64,000 nucleotides of DNA from Bog-473 sp963791995 (GTDB lineage Bacteria; Actinomycetota; Acidimicrobiia; Acidimicrobiales; RAAP-2), in the NCBI GenBank assembly GCA_963791995.1, contig CAWBUQ010000022.1, positions 186,001-250,000 on the forward strand. Direction: 5' to 3'. The notes under the pieces were generated by a model. The model was not told the DNA's origin, did no database searches, and was given only the letters and a program-made list of their open reading frames with translations. A program made the position numbers and the translations under genes. Shown in pieces: positions 55,081 to 63,971 of the stretch; positions within the stretch are counted from its first letter, which is position 1; each line of letters starts with the position of its first letter.

Positions 55081-55743
55081 GTGAGCTGGGCGAGGTCGCT
55101 CCCGCCGGTGCTGCGCCGGCCCCTGTCCCGGCTCGTCCACGCGGCGTGGGAGGGTGCCGGCGAGCTCGGAGCCATCGGCCCCGACGACCCCCGGGGGCGC
55201 CGTTTCGGGCACATGGGTCCAGGTGCGTGCGTCCTCTTCCCCCAAGGTGCGCTCTACAACGAGCACCTCGTGCACATCGGGTCCGAGACCATCGTCGGTC
55301 CCTACGCCTCCATTTCGGCGGGCATGGCGCCGGGCCAGCAGATGCCGACCGACCCGGTCGTCTCCATCGGGAGCCGGTGCCTGATCGGGCGGGGCTCGCA
55401 CATCGTGGGGCACTGGGAGATCGTCATCGGCGACGACATTCAGACCGGGCCCTACGTGTACATCACCGATCAGAACCACACCTACAGCGACCCGGTGGAG
55501 CCCATCGGGCGCCAATGGCCCACCGAGGAGCCCGTGCGCATCGGTTCGGGGAGCTGGCTCGGGGCCAACGCGGTGATCCTCCCGGGTGCCCAGATCGGCG
55601 AACACGTCGTGGTGGCGGCGGGTGCGGTCGTGCGGGGCGTGATCCCGGACCGCTGCGTGGTGGCCGGCGTCCCCGCCCGCGTGGTGCGGCGCTGGGTCGA
55701 GGGCACCGGCTGGGTCGCCGAGAAGGACGCCACCCTGTCGTGA
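55081..55743 (+). CDS. Hexapeptide-repeat acyltransferase
   Basis: Predicted 220 aa from GTG 55081. The left-handed beta-helix is visible as repeats of the form [IV]G-x4, such as HIGSETIVGPYAS, IGSRCLIGRGSHIVGHWEIV, IGDDIQTGPYV, then IGSGSWLGANAVILPGAQIG. The catalytic His is in ITDQNHTYSDP. Members acetylate sugars, antibiotics or envelope components with acyl-CoA as donor. The gene overlaps serB by four bases (GTGA), so the two are translated together. There is no specific evidence for the acceptor. Confidence 0.9.
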   Translation: MSWARSLPPVLRRPLSRLVHAAWEGAGELGAIGPDDPRGRRFGHMGPGACVLFPQGALYNEHLVHIGSETIVGPYASISAGMAPGQQMPTDPVVSIGSRCLIGRGSHIVGHWEIVIGDDIQTGPYVYITDQNHTYSDPVEPIGRQWPTEEPVRIGSGSWLGANAVILPGAQIGEHVVVAAGAVVRGVIPDRCVVAGVPARVVRRWVEGTGWVAEKDATLS

Positions 55744-56960
55744 GCGCGTCGCAGAGCGCACCGTCATCACTCTTGGTGACGGTGCAGGGCCAGGACGCTC
55801 CCGGCATCGCCCAGCGGCTCTTTGCCGTGTTGGGGCAGCGCGGCGTGACGATCGACGACGTCGAACAGATCCGGGTCCACGGACGGCTCTTGCTCAGTGC
55901 CGAGGTGCGGGTGGCTTCCGACGAGACGACCGGCGCTCCGGCCCTGCGCACCGCCCTGGCCGACGCGCTGGCCGGGGCGGGGGTCAAGATCGCCGTGGAC
56001 CCCCTCCTCGAGTCGGAGCCGGACGAGTCGGCCGACCGCCACCTCGTCACCCTGCTGGCACCGGCCGTCGACGCCGCCGCGCTCGAGGGGGTGACCGGGT
56101 GCGTGGCGCGCTGCGGTGGCAACATCGAGCGCATCGTCCGACTCGCCTCCTACCCGGTGCACAGCTACGAGCTGTCGGTGGCCGGGCCCGACCTCGACCT
56201 GTTGCGGCGCGAGCTGGCCCAAGAGGCGGCGCGCCTCGAGGTCGATCTGGCGGTTCAGCCGGCCGGCCTGCACCGGCGGGCCAAACACCTCATCGTGATG
56301 GACGCCGACTCGACCCTGTTGCAGGGCGAGGTCGTGGACCTCTTGGCCGAGCGCTGCGGCTGCGGCGCCGAGGTGGCGGCGTTGACGGCGGCGGCCATGG
56401 CCGGCGAGCTCGACTTCGCCGAGGCGCTGCGCCGGCGGGTGCGGCTGTTGGCCGGACTCGAGCTCGCCGACCTCGAGGCGGTGCGCCACGGGATCCTCCT
56501 CACCCCCGGCGCGCGGACGCTGGTGCGCACACTGCGGCGTCTCGGGTACGAGCTCGCCGTGGTGAGTGGCGGCTTCGTGCAGGTGATCGAACCCTTGGTG
56601 CGCGAGCTGGGCATCGACCATCTGGCGGCGAACGTGCTCGCCCTCAAGGACGGCCGGGTCACCGGCGAACTGGACGGTCCGATCGTGGACCGGGCCGGCA
56701 AGGCCGACGCACTGGTGCGTTTCGCCGAGGCGGCAGGCGTGCCCCTGGCGCGGACGATCGCAGTCGGCGACGGTGCCAACGACATCGACATGCTCGCCTC
56801 GGCCGGGCTCGGCATCGCGTTCAACGCCAAACCGGTGGTGCGACAGGCCGCCGACACCGCGTTGAGCGTGCCGTATCTGGACGCAATCCTCTTCCTCCTC
56901 GGGATCTCGCGCAGCGAGGTCGAGCTGGCTGACCGGCTCGAGCCCGAGGCGGGACCATGA
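55740..56960 (+). CDS. serB: Phosphoserine phosphatase with N-terminal ACT domains
   Basis: Predicted 406 aa from GTG 55740, overlapping the acyltransferase stop. Two ACT-like regulatory domains (about residues 10-90 and 100-170) come first, with LVTVQGQDAPGIAQRLFAVL. The HAD phosphatase domain has motif I VMDADSTLLQGEVVDLL (Asp188 and Asp190), motif II in AVVSGGF and motif III in VGDGANDIDMLASAG. This matches mycobacterial SerB2, which makes serine from phosphoserine and is feedback-controlled by serine through ACT domains. It overlaps the hemolysin III gene by four bases. Confidence 0.95.
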   Translation: MSASQSAPSSLLVTVQGQDAPGIAQRLFAVLGQRGVTIDDVEQIRVHGRLLLSAEVRVASDETTGAPALRTALADALAGAGVKIAVDPLLESEPDESADRHLVTLLAPAVDAAALEGVTGCVARCGGNIERIVRLASYPVHSYELSVAGPDLDLLRRELAQEAARLEVDLAVQPAGLHRRAKHLIVMDADSTLLQGEVVDLLAERCGCGAEVAALTAAAMAGELDFAEALRRRVRLLAGLELADLEAVRHGILLTPGARTLVRTLRRLGYELAVVSGGFVQVIEPLVRELGIDHLAANVLALKDGRVTGELDGPIVDRAGKADALVRFAEAAGVPLARTIAVGDGANDIDMLASAGLGIAFNAKPVVRQAADTALSVPYLDAILFLLGISRSEVELADRLEPEAGP

Positions 56961-57658
56961 GCGTGGTCGCGCCGGACGAGCGACACGCTCGCGCCGAGGA
57001 TCGCACCGACGACGGTGCTCCGGGCCGACGGCCGTTGCTGCGCGGCTGGCTCCACGTGGGTGCCTGCGTCGGGTGGCTGATCGGCGGCCCGTTCCTCATC
57101 GTGGCAGGTCCCGACACCTCGGCGCGGGTGGCCTTGAGCATCTACGTCCTCGGCATGCTGGCCATGTTCGGCACGAGCGCCGCATTCCATCGCGTGCACT
57201 GGTCGGCCGCCGGGTGGCGCCGCATGCGGCGGGCCGATCACAGCGCGATCTTCATCGGCATCGCCGGCACGTGCACCGCGGTCGCGACCTTGGCCCTCAC
57301 CGGCTGGGCCCGGGTGCTGCTCTTGGTGCTGGTCTGGGTCGGCGCGGTGGCGGGCATCACCTTGCGCCAGGTCTGGCTCGACGCGCCCCAATGGGTCGTC
57401 GCCCTGCCCTACGTCGTGGTCGGCTGGTGCCCGCTTGTGGTGGCACCGCAGCTCGTGCACGGCCTGGGGTGGGTCGGTTTCGGCCTCACCCTCGCCGCGG
57501 GCGCGGCGTACACGGCGGGCGCGTTGGTCTATGCCCGCAAGCGTCCCGACCCCTGGCCGCGGGTGTTCGGCTTCCACGAGGTCTTCCACGCCTGCACGCT
57601 GGTGGGTGCGGGACTCTTCGCCTACGTCGTGGCCTTCGTCGCCCTGCCCCGCTACTAG
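56957..57658 (+). CDS. Hemolysin III family membrane protein (PAQR/TrhA-like)
   Basis: Predicted 233 aa from ATG 56957 with an ATGA overlap to serB. Seven membrane segments are predicted. The PAQR metal-site residues are visible: Ser and His in GTSAAFHRVHW, Asp and His in RRADHSAIF and two His in FGFHEVFHACTLVG. These Zn-binding residues match the TrhA/hemolysin III and ceramidase-like superfamily, pointing to a membrane hydrolase or lipid-homeostasis role and not toxin activity. The operon partner serB offers no clear functional link. Confidence 0.93.
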   Translation: MSVVAPDERHARAEDRTDDGAPGRRPLLRGWLHVGACVGWLIGGPFLIVAGPDTSARVALSIYVLGMLAMFGTSAAFHRVHWSAAGWRRMRRADHSAIFIGIAGTCTAVATLALTGWARVLLLVLVWVGAVAGITLRQVWLDAPQWVVALPYVVVGWCPLVVAPQLVHGLGWVGFGLTLAAGAAYTAGALVYARKRPDPWPRVFGFHEVFHACTLVGAGLFAYVVAFVALPRY

Positions 57659-57699
57659 CGCCCGCGGCACCGGCGTCGCGTCGCCGCGCCGGGCCGGCC

Positions 57700-58959
57700 T
57701 CAGGCGATGACGCCGGACTCGCGCAGTGCGGCCAACTCGTCGGGCGACAGACCGAGCTCGGCGCCGAGGACGTCGTCGGTGTGCTCGCCGAGCCACGGCA
57801 CCCGGGTCTCGGGGCCTTCGGCGACGTCGGCGAACTTCACCGGGAGGCCCGGTATGAGCACGGGCTGCTCGACGCCGTCGGTCCGCGGGTGCTCGACGAG
57901 CATGTTGCGTCCGGCGAGGTGCGGATCGGCCACGACGTCGGCGTCGGTCGCCACTGGCCCCGCCACCAGCCCGGCTGCGTTCAGCGCGTCGCAGGCGGCC
58001 CGGCGGCTCCGCGCGCCGGCCCAGGACTCGATGGCCGGGCGGATCTCGGCGTCGAGATGGTCGAGCCAGCCCTGGGGCGTGTCGAAACGGGGGTCGTCGG
58101 CCCACTCGGGGCGCTCGATCGCCCGGGCCAGGTCCGGCCATTGGTGCGGCCGCAGCACCTGGAGCATGAACCAGCCGTCGGCCGCCCGGAAGCCGTGCAG
58201 GATGCCGGGCCACGGGGTCCCCATGGGCATGCCCATGGACCAGAAGTTGGGGACGACGTCGAGCATGGCCACCATGGCATCGAGCATGGCGACGTCGACG
58301 CGCTGGGGCCGTCCCGTCCGGTCGCGCTGGCGCAACGCGGCGAGGGTGCCGATGACCGCGAAGAGCGCGGTGGCGATGTCGCCCAGGCCTCCCATCGGTG
58401 AGCCGATCGGGGGCTGGCCCTCCGGCCGCTTGAACTCGTACGCCCCGCTCATCGCCTCGACGATGGATGCGAGCGCGGGCCACCCGTCGTAGGGCGACGG
58501 GTCCAGACCCGGCTGCACGGGGCGGCCGAAACCCGAGATCGACAGGTACACGACGCGGGGGTGGGCCCGGACCACGTCGTCGTAGGACAGCTCGAGGCGT
58601 TCGGCCGCGCCGGCTCGGAAGTTCTCCGCCACCACGTCGAAGCCGGGGGCCAGGCGCAGCACGAGGTCCCGCCCCGCCGGCGACTTGAGGTCGATGACGA
58701 CCGAACGCTTCGACAAGTTGTTGCGCATGAAGGTCGCACCGACCGGACGGCCCTCGGGGTCGACCATGGCCGGGGAGGCACTGCGCCCGAGGTCACCGGT
58801 GCCCGGGGCCTCGACCTTGACCACCTCGGCGCCGAGGCGGCCGAGCAGCTGGGTGGCGAAGGGGAGCGCCTGCATCTGCTCGAGGGAGAGGATGCGGATG
58901 CCGTCGAGCGGCTTGCCCCACTGCGCCGCGCCGGGGTTGACGACGTCGCCCAGCCTCAC
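57700..58959 (-). CDS. CaiB/BaiF family CoA-transferase
   Basis: Predicted 419 aa from GTG 58959, which overlaps the amidohydrolase stop (GTGA). Class III CoA-transferase motifs: LDGIRILSLEQMQALPFATQ, LGAEVVKVEAPGTGDLGR, NLSKRSVVIDLKSPAGRDLV, VVAENFRAGAAERL with conserved Asn and Phe, VYLSISGFG and GTLAALRQRDRTGRPQRVDV. The catalytic Asp normally in the GDI/GDA segment is seen in MGGLGDIATALFAV. It activates a carboxylic acid by moving CoA from another thioester. It ends a six-gene operon containing an enoyl-CoA hydratase. Confidence 0.93.
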   Translation of the reverse strand: MRLGDVVNPGAAQWGKPLDGIRILSLEQMQALPFATQLLGRLGAEVVKVEAPGTGDLGRSASPAMVDPEGRPVGATFMRNNLSKRSVVIDLKSPAGRDLVLRLAPGFDVVAENFRAGAAERLELSYDDVVRAHPRVVYLSISGFGRPVQPGLDPSPYDGWPALASIVEAMSGAYEFKRPEGQPPIGSPMGGLGDIATALFAVIGTLAALRQRDRTGRPQRVDVAMLDAMVAMLDVVPNFWSMGMPMGTPWPGILHGFRAADGWFMLQVLRPHQWPDLARAIERPEWADDPRFDTPQGWLDHLDAEIRPAIESWAGARSRRAACDALNAAGLVAGPVATDADVVADPHLAGRNMLVEHPRTDGVEQPVLIPGLPVKFADVAEGPETRVPWLGEHTDDVLGAELGLSPDELAALRESGVIA

Positions 58960-60191
58960 GTGATGTCGAGGCCGAGCATGTCGATCGCGTTCCCCCGCAT
59001 GATGCGGTACACGTCGTCGTCGGCGACGCCTTGCACCATGTGCTCGGCGACCGCCTTGGTGTCGGGCCATGTGGAGTCGGTATGGGGATAGTCGGTCTCG
59101 AAGGTGATGCGGTCGGCGCCGATGACGCCGAGGGAGTCCAGGCCGTGCTGGTCCCGGAAGAAGCAGCCGTACACCTGGCGGTGGAAGTAGGTCGACGGCG
59201 GCTCGGGGACGATGTCCTTGACCCCGCCCCAGGCCCGGTGCTCGCGCCAGACGTCGTCCGCCCGCTCCAAGATGTAGGGCAACCAGCCGATCTGGCCCTC
59301 CGAGTAGGCGAGGACCAGGCGGGGGAATCGGATGAGGACCCCCGAGAACAAGAAGTCGGTGAGCGACGACATGGCGTTGCCGAAGCTCAGCGTGGCCGCC
59401 ACGGCGACCGGGGCGTCGGACGAGGTGGCCGGCATCTTCGAGGACGAGCCGATGTGCATGCACACCACGGTGCCGGTCTCCTCGCAGGCGGCGAAGAACG
59501 GGTCCCAGTACCCGCTGTGGATGCTGGGCAGGCCGAGGTGCGGCGGGATCTCGCTGAAGCAGACGGCGCGCACGCCACGGGCGGCGTTGCGCCGGACCTC
59601 GACCGCCGCCTTGTCCGCATCCCACAACGCGATGAGGCACAGCGGGAGCAGCTTGCCGTCACTGTCGCCGCACCACTCCTCGACCATGAAGTCGTTGTAG
59701 GCGACGACGCATGCCTCGGCCAGCTCCTTGTCCTTGGCCTCGAGGAAGGTCTGGCCGCAGAAGCGGGGAAAGGTCGGGAAGCACAGTGAGGCCTCGACCC
59801 AGTTCGCCTCGTTGTCGGCGACGCGGGCCGTGGGGTCGTAGCAGCCGGGCCGCATCTCGTCGTAGGTGATCGGTGACATCGTCATGTCGTCACGCTCGAA
59901 CCCGACGGCGGCCACATGACGTTTGTTGATGTAGACGAGATCCTCGTAGACCCAGCAGTGGGCTTGGGGCCCGTCGGGGTCGAAGCTCTGGCGATAGGTG
60001 CCGCCCCCGATGTGCTCCATCTGGCCGATGCCCCGACGCTCGGCCTTGGGGCCGCGGTCTCGGAAGCGGGCAGGGAGCCAGGTGTCCCACAGATGCGGCG
60101 GCTCGACGATGTGGTCGTCGACGCTGATGATCTTGGGCAGAGGCGTCGTGCTCCCCGGCCGGGCCGTGGTGTCGTCGATGAGATCGGTCAT
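58956..60191 (-). CDS. Amidohydrolase family protein (amidohydrolase_2, ACMSD-like)
   Basis: Predicted 411 aa from ATG 60191. The N-terminal metal-binding motif is IISVDDHIVEPPHLW, the DxHxxEP form common in actinobacterial amidohydrolases. A His in VVCMHIGSS and an Asp in FETDYPHTDSTWP complete the metal site. The family includes decarboxylases (ACMSD, dihydroxybenzoate decarboxylase) and hydrolases. Its stop overlaps the CaiB start and its start overlaps the end of the LLM gene, so the set is translated together. The chemistry is undetermined. Confidence 0.9.
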   Translation of the reverse strand: MTDLIDDTTARPGSTTPLPKIISVDDHIVEPPHLWDTWLPARFRDRGPKAERRGIGQMEHIGGGTYRQSFDPDGPQAHCWVYEDLVYINKRHVAAVGFERDDMTMSPITYDEMRPGCYDPTARVADNEANWVEASLCFPTFPRFCGQTFLEAKDKELAEACVVAYNDFMVEEWCGDSDGKLLPLCLIALWDADKAAVEVRRNAARGVRAVCFSEIPPHLGLPSIHSGYWDPFFAACEETGTVVCMHIGSSSKMPATSSDAPVAVAATLSFGNAMSSLTDFLFSGVLIRFPRLVLAYSEGQIGWLPYILERADDVWREHRAWGGVKDIVPEPPSTYFHRQVYGCFFRDQHGLDSLGVIGADRITFETDYPHTDSTWPDTKAVAEHMVQGVADDDVYRIMRGNAIDMLGLDIT

Positions 60192-61046
60192 GGCTGCTCC
60201 AGTGTGGCCGCGTAGGGCACGAGGGGGGCGAGCGCCTCGAGCTCGGCCCGGACCGTCCCCTCGTCACCGGCTCGGATGCGCAGGACGACCTCGCGGACAC
60301 CGAGGCCGGCGAAGTGCTCGAGCTTGCCCTTGTCCGCGATGGTCCCGAAGGGGACGACGCTCACGGCGGCCGGGTCCCGCCCCGCCTGCTCGGCCAGCGC
60401 GGCCAGCCGCGGGATGGCGGGGCCGAGCCCGCTGCCCCCGATCGGGATCCACCCGTCCAGCGCGGCCGCGGCGGCGAGCACGGTCTCGGTGGCACCCCCG
60501 CCGAGCAGGGTGCGGACCGCGCGGCTGCTGCACCGGCTTGGGCCAGGACCAGGTAGGCCCGAAATCCACGAACTCGCCGTGGAACTCGGCCTGGTCCGCC
60601 GACCAGATCGCCTCCATGGCCGCCAGGTGCTCGCGGACGATGTCGCGGCGCCGGCCGAAGTCGACGCCGTGGTCCTCGGCCTCGGCCCGGTTCCAGCCGT
60701 AGCCGACGCCGAGCGTCACGCGGCCCCCGCAGAGATGGTCCAAGGTGGCGACCTCCTTGGCCAAGAGGATCGGGTCGTGTTGGGCGGCGAGCAGGATGCC
60801 CGTGCCCAACCCGATGCGCGTGGTGACGGCGGCGGCTGTGGCCAATGCCACGAGCGGGTCCAGGCAGCGCTTGTAGTCATCGAGGCGGACGCCCTCGACG
60901 AGGGCAGGCGGCAGGTCCTCGCGCAGCGGCAGGTGGGTGTGCTCTGGGAGCCAGAGCGAGTCGAAGCCCAGCTCCTCGACCGCGACCGCGAGCGCGGCCG
61001 GTGCCAGGTCGCGATCGGTGAGTGCGGCGGTGATGCCGAGCCGCAC
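60188..61046 (-). CDS. LLM-class F420-dependent oxidoreductase (frameshift near 60520)
   Basis: GTG 61046 begins just after the stop of the enoyl-CoA hydratase gene (TGACCGTG). The first frame shows the luciferase-like fold: VRLGITAALTDRDLAPAAL, LGFDSLWLPEHTHLPL, GLGTGILLAAQHDPILLAKE and GVGYGWNRAEAEDHGVD. Near 60520 one extra G breaks the frame. The continuation LAAAAALDGWIPIGGSG and PAAVSVVPFGTIAD lies in the next frame and ends at 60188, for about 285 aa intact. Such enzymes use F420 or FMN. The role in the operon is probably a redox step or a monooxygenation. Confidence 0.85.
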
Positions 61047-61048
61047 GG

Positions 61049-61825
61049 TCAGGCCGGTGACGCCTTCGCGGCGAAGTCGGCCAGGGTGCCCGCTTGTGCT
61101 GCGCCAGAAAGGAGTTGGCCGAACGCCGCCTGCTCGCGCCGGTTGGCCTCGCGTGTCGCGTCCTGCCGCGCCGCGCGCATGAGCGAGGTGATGGCCCGGG
61201 TCGAGGGGCGTGGGAAGCCGGCGATGCGGGCAGCCAACGCGATCGTCTCGTCGCGGGAGGTCCCGGGTTCGCAGACCTCCAGCGCGAGGCCGAGGTCCAC
61301 GAGTTCCTCGGCGCTGACCCACTCCGACGTCAGCAGCACGCGGGCGGCCCGCTGCCAGCCCATGATGGCGGGGAACAAGAAGCTGCTGGCGGCTTCGGGC
61401 GGCACGCCGAGCTCGGTGAAGGGGACGCGCAGGCGGGCGCCGCGGTCGACGAGCACGAGGTCGCAGTGCGCCAGCACGGTGAAGCCCAGCCCCACGGCCA
61501 CGCCGTTGACCGCGGCGAGGATCGGCACGGCGATGTCGCCCAGGCACTCGAGCAGGCCCTGGAAGCCCCGATCGGACCCCTCGACCTTGGTGCCGGTGGC
61601 GATGGCGGCCATTTCGGCCAGGTCCGCGCCAGAGGTGAAGGCGCCGTCGCTCCCGGTGAGGACCACGGCACCGACGGACTCGTCGGCGTCGGCGGTGCGC
61701 AGGGCGGCGGTCAGCTCGAGGTACATGGCAGTGTCGAAGGCGTTGCGCACCTCGGGACGATTGAAGATCAGGACGCGGACGCCCGGCGCCGCATCCTCGG
61801 TCTCGATGCGGGCCACCGAGGTCAA
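61049..61825 (-). CDS. Enoyl-CoA hydratase/isomerase family protein
   Basis: Predicted 258 aa using TTG 61825, which overlaps the upstream stop as TTGA; GTG 61816 is an alternative. Crotonase motifs: VRVLIFNRPEVRNAFDTAM, the oxyanion-hole segments TGSDGAFTSGADLAEMA and AAVNGVAVGLGFTVLAHCD, and FTELGVPPEAASSF. The second catalytic Glu of classical hydratases may be the one in TELGVPPE. It would hydrate or isomerise an acyl-CoA made by the CaiB transferase. The neighbouring genes are coupled by overlaps. Confidence 0.9.
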   Translation of the reverse strand: MTSVARIETEDAAPGVRVLIFNRPEVRNAFDTAMYLELTAALRTADADESVGAVVLTGSDGAFTSGADLAEMAAIATGTKVEGSDRGFQGLLECLGDIAVPILAAVNGVAVGLGFTVLAHCDLVLVDRGARLRVPFTELGVPPEAASSFLFPAIMGWQRAARVLLTSEWVSAEELVDLGLALEVCEPGTSRDETIALAARIAGFPRPSTRAITSLMRAARQDATREANRREQAAFGQLLSGAAQAGTLADFAAKASPA

Positions 61826-62214
61826 CCGTCCGTCGAGTCGGCGCTCGCCGCGGCGCGGCGCCGGATGACCGTCTCCGCGGCGCCGCTGATCCCCGTGGAG
61901 ATGGGCCAGCCGACGTAGTGGGTCAGGTGCACCACGACCTCGCGGACCTGCTCGACCGTGAGCTCGTTGCGTTCGAGCGCCGAGTCGAACTGGATCTCGA
62001 GCAGCTCGGGCTTGTCCTGCGCGGCCAGGACCCCGATGGTGAGCAGGCGGCGTTGGCGCAGGTCGATGGTGTCGTCGGTCCACACGGTCCCGAAGAGGTG
62101 GTCGACGGTGATGTCGGTGTAGCGCCCCGGGAGGTCGGCGGGGTCGACGGTGAAGCCGTAGACCTCATGCATCTTGGCCATGCCTTCGGCGCGCCGGTCC
62201 TCGGGCTCGCTCAT
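61822..62214 (-). CDS. Carboxymuconolactone decarboxylase family protein
   Basis: Predicted 130 aa from ATG 62214. It has the CMD fold signature: DLRQRRLLTIGVLAAQDKPE, ERNELTVEQVREVVVHLTHY and GWPISTGISGAAE. There is no CxxC pair, so it is not of the peroxidase AhpD type; it is closer to gamma-carboxymuconolactone decarboxylase. It could act on a lactone or small ring product, or be a non-catalytic partner. It lies second in the minus-strand operon and overlaps the enoyl-CoA hydratase start. Confidence 0.9.
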   Translation of the reverse strand: MSEPEDRRAEGMAKMHEVYGFTVDPADLPGRYTDITVDHLFGTVWTDDTIDLRQRRLLTIGVLAAQDKPELLEIQFDSALERNELTVEQVREVVVHLTHYVGWPISTGISGAAETVIRRRAAASADSTDG

Positions 62215-62278
62215 GGTCGCGTCTCCCTGCTCATGGCCACCCCGGCCTCCCTTCTGCTCTCGCACGGTAGGTCCAACT

Positions 62279-63163
62279 TCATTGGTCGGGGAAACCGAAG
62301 ACCCGCTCGGTGCGGCGCTCGGTCAGCTCGGCCAGGGGGAGCGGAACCCCGAGCTCGCCGCCCAGCTCCCTGATGGCGGCCAGGTCCTTGAGGGCCGTGT
62401 CGGCACCGGCGCGCATGGCGTCGAGCAGCCCGGCGTCGGTGCCGGGGGGCCAGGGCTCGGCCGTCGTGCGGAACATCAGCCGTGAGGCACCGCCGATCCG
62501 CTTGTCGCTCTCGCTCGTCGCCTGACCGAGCTTGAGGAGGTCGATGCCGGCCGCCTCGGCGAGCTCCTGGGCCTCGAAGGCGGCGAGCCACGATCCGTAG
62601 GTGATGAGGTTGCGCGCCAACTTGGCGGCGAGCCCGGCTCCGGGAGGGCCCATGTGGAGCACGAGGCAGCTGATCACGTCGAGCACCGGGCGAACCTGGT
62701 CGACCTCTTCGGCCGAGCCGCCGATCATGCAGACGAGGTCGCCGGCGGCCGATGCGTCCGGACCGCCGCTGACGCCGCAGTCGACGACGCTGACAGCGTG
62801 CTCGGCACCGGCGGCGCGCAGTTCGAGCAGCGAGGCGGTGGGGATGGTGCTGACGATGACGACGGCGGTGCCCGGTGCCGCACCGGCGAACACACCGTCG
62901 GCCGCCGTGAGCACGGCGTGGACCTGGGCGTCGCTGAAGACCGCGACCAGGACGACGTCGGATCGGGCGGCGAGCGCGGCGGCCGTCGCCGCCACGCCGG
63001 CCCGTTCCCGGAACGGCGCGGTGGCCTCCTCCCGGACATCGCAGACCGTGACGCTGACACCCGCCCCGGCGAGCGAGGACGCGATGCCGCCACCCATGAG
63101 GCCGAGGCCGATGACCCCGACGCGGGGGACGGGTGCTGTCTCGGTGTTTCCGTTGTTCTGCAC
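62279..63163 (-). CDS. NAD(P)-dependent 3-hydroxyisobutyrate dehydrogenase-like oxidoreductase
   Basis: Predicted 294 aa using GTG 63163. The Rossmann motif RVGVIGLGLMGGGIASSLAG, the substrate-binding DCGVSGGPDASAAGDL and the catalytic Lys region GAGLAAKLARNLITYG match the beta-hydroxyacid dehydrogenase family. It would oxidise a 3-hydroxy acid (or reduce a semialdehyde) in the cytosol. It is first in the minus-strand operon, so the promoter between 63164 and 63245 serves it, and that region has three tandem 12-bp repeats shared with the divergent gene. Confidence 0.9.
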   Translation of the reverse strand: MQNNGNTETAPVPRVGVIGLGLMGGGIASSLAGAGVSVTVCDVREEATAPFRERAGVAATAAALAARSDVVLVAVFSDAQVHAVLTAADGVFAGAAPGTAVVIVSTIPTASLLELRAAGAEHAVSVVDCGVSGGPDASAAGDLVCMIGGSAEEVDQVRPVLDVISCLVLHMGPPGAGLAAKLARNLITYGSWLAAFEAQELAEAAGIDLLKLGQATSESDKRIGGASRLMFRTTAEPWPPGTDAGLLDAMRAGADTALKDLAAIRELGGELGVPLPLAELTERRTERVFGFPDQ

Positions 63164-63214
63164 GCGGCCCAACCTTCCAGCTCGACGGTGCCCCCTACCG
63201 TCGGGCACTAGATT

Positions 63215-63250
63215 TGGACAAGTGTCTGGACTATAGTCTGGACGTATGAC
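63215..63250. promoter_or_regulatory. Three tandem 12-bp repeats over a divergent promoter (operator candidate)
   Basis: Units at 63215-63226, 63227-63238 and 63239-63250 each begin TGGAC and recur every 12 bp (TGGACAAGTGTC, TGGACTATAGTC, TGGACGTATGAC). The middle unit includes the palindrome GACTATAGTC (63229-63238) and a -10-like TATAGT readable on either strand. The third unit contains the ATG of the plus-strand gene at 63246. A regulator binding here would control both directions, and the plus-strand transcript may be leaderless. Confidence 0.65.
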
Positions 63251-63968
63251 CGAACGCAACGGCGAAGGCACCGGCGAGGACGGCGGGCGTCCCGACTACG
63301 CGGGCCCGTTCGACCCGCGGTTCGACTACGAGGATCTCTCCAAAGAGGCGCTGGTGCGCCTGGTGCGCGAGTACGCGTTGATCGTGCACCTCCTCGACCG
63401 CTCCATGTGTGCCGCCATCGGGCTCCGCTACGGCGCCGAGGCGGTCAAGGAGCTGGCGATCGAGGAGTGGGCCGGCGCCAGCCCGGTCTACGGCGAGCGG
63501 CTGCGCCAGATCATGAACATCGAGGGTGACGGTGTCTCGGCCATCTTCAAGGTCCTCCAACTCGACCCCGGCTTCCCGCACCACTACCTCGACGTGCACT
63601 ACGAGGTGGTCGATGAGACGCACGGCTACTTCGAACTGGCGTACTGCGGCGCGCTGATGGACGCCGAGCCCTTCGGGGACGTCATGGTGACGAACATGTG
63701 CCACCACATTGAGGACGGCACGTTCGACGTCACGGCCCAGGCGATCAACCCCAAGGCGCACATCCGCCACGTGCACCGTCCGCCCCGTGTGCCCTCGGAC
63801 CGCATGCCGCACTGTCGCTGGGAGCTGGTGATCGAGGACGAGACCGAGACGCTGCCCGAGAAGGACATCACCAAGATCACGCGGGGCACGACGGCGGCCA
63901 CCTTCGCCTTCCCCGAGATGAAGGACGGCACGCCGCACCTGCCGGTCCGGATGCGGGGCGGGGCCTGA
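63246..63968 (+). CDS. Conserved actinobacterial protein of unknown function
   Basis: Predicted 240 aa from ATG 63246. It is soluble, rich in acidic residues, with a conserved-looking centre (IFKVLQLDPGFPHHYLDVHY, AYCGALMDAEPFGD, TNMCHHIEDGTF). His and Cys in CHHIEDGTF might bind a metal. It lacks a DNA-binding motif, so it is not the regulator of the divergent operon. The start lies inside the 12-bp repeat array and the upstream -10-like element is nine bases before the ATG. I do not recognise the family; the divergent catabolic operon suggests a linked function. Confidence 0.75.
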   Translation: MTERNGEGTGEDGGRPDYAGPFDPRFDYEDLSKEALVRLVREYALIVHLLDRSMCAAIGLRYGAEAVKELAIEEWAGASPVYGERLRQIMNIEGDGVSAIFKVLQLDPGFPHHYLDVHYEVVDETHGYFELAYCGALMDAEPFGDVMVTNMCHHIEDGTFDVTAQAINPKAHIRHVHRPPRVPSDRMPHCRWELVIEDETETLPEKDITKITRGTTAATFAFPEMKDGTPHLPVRMRGGA

Positions 63969-63971
63969 TCC

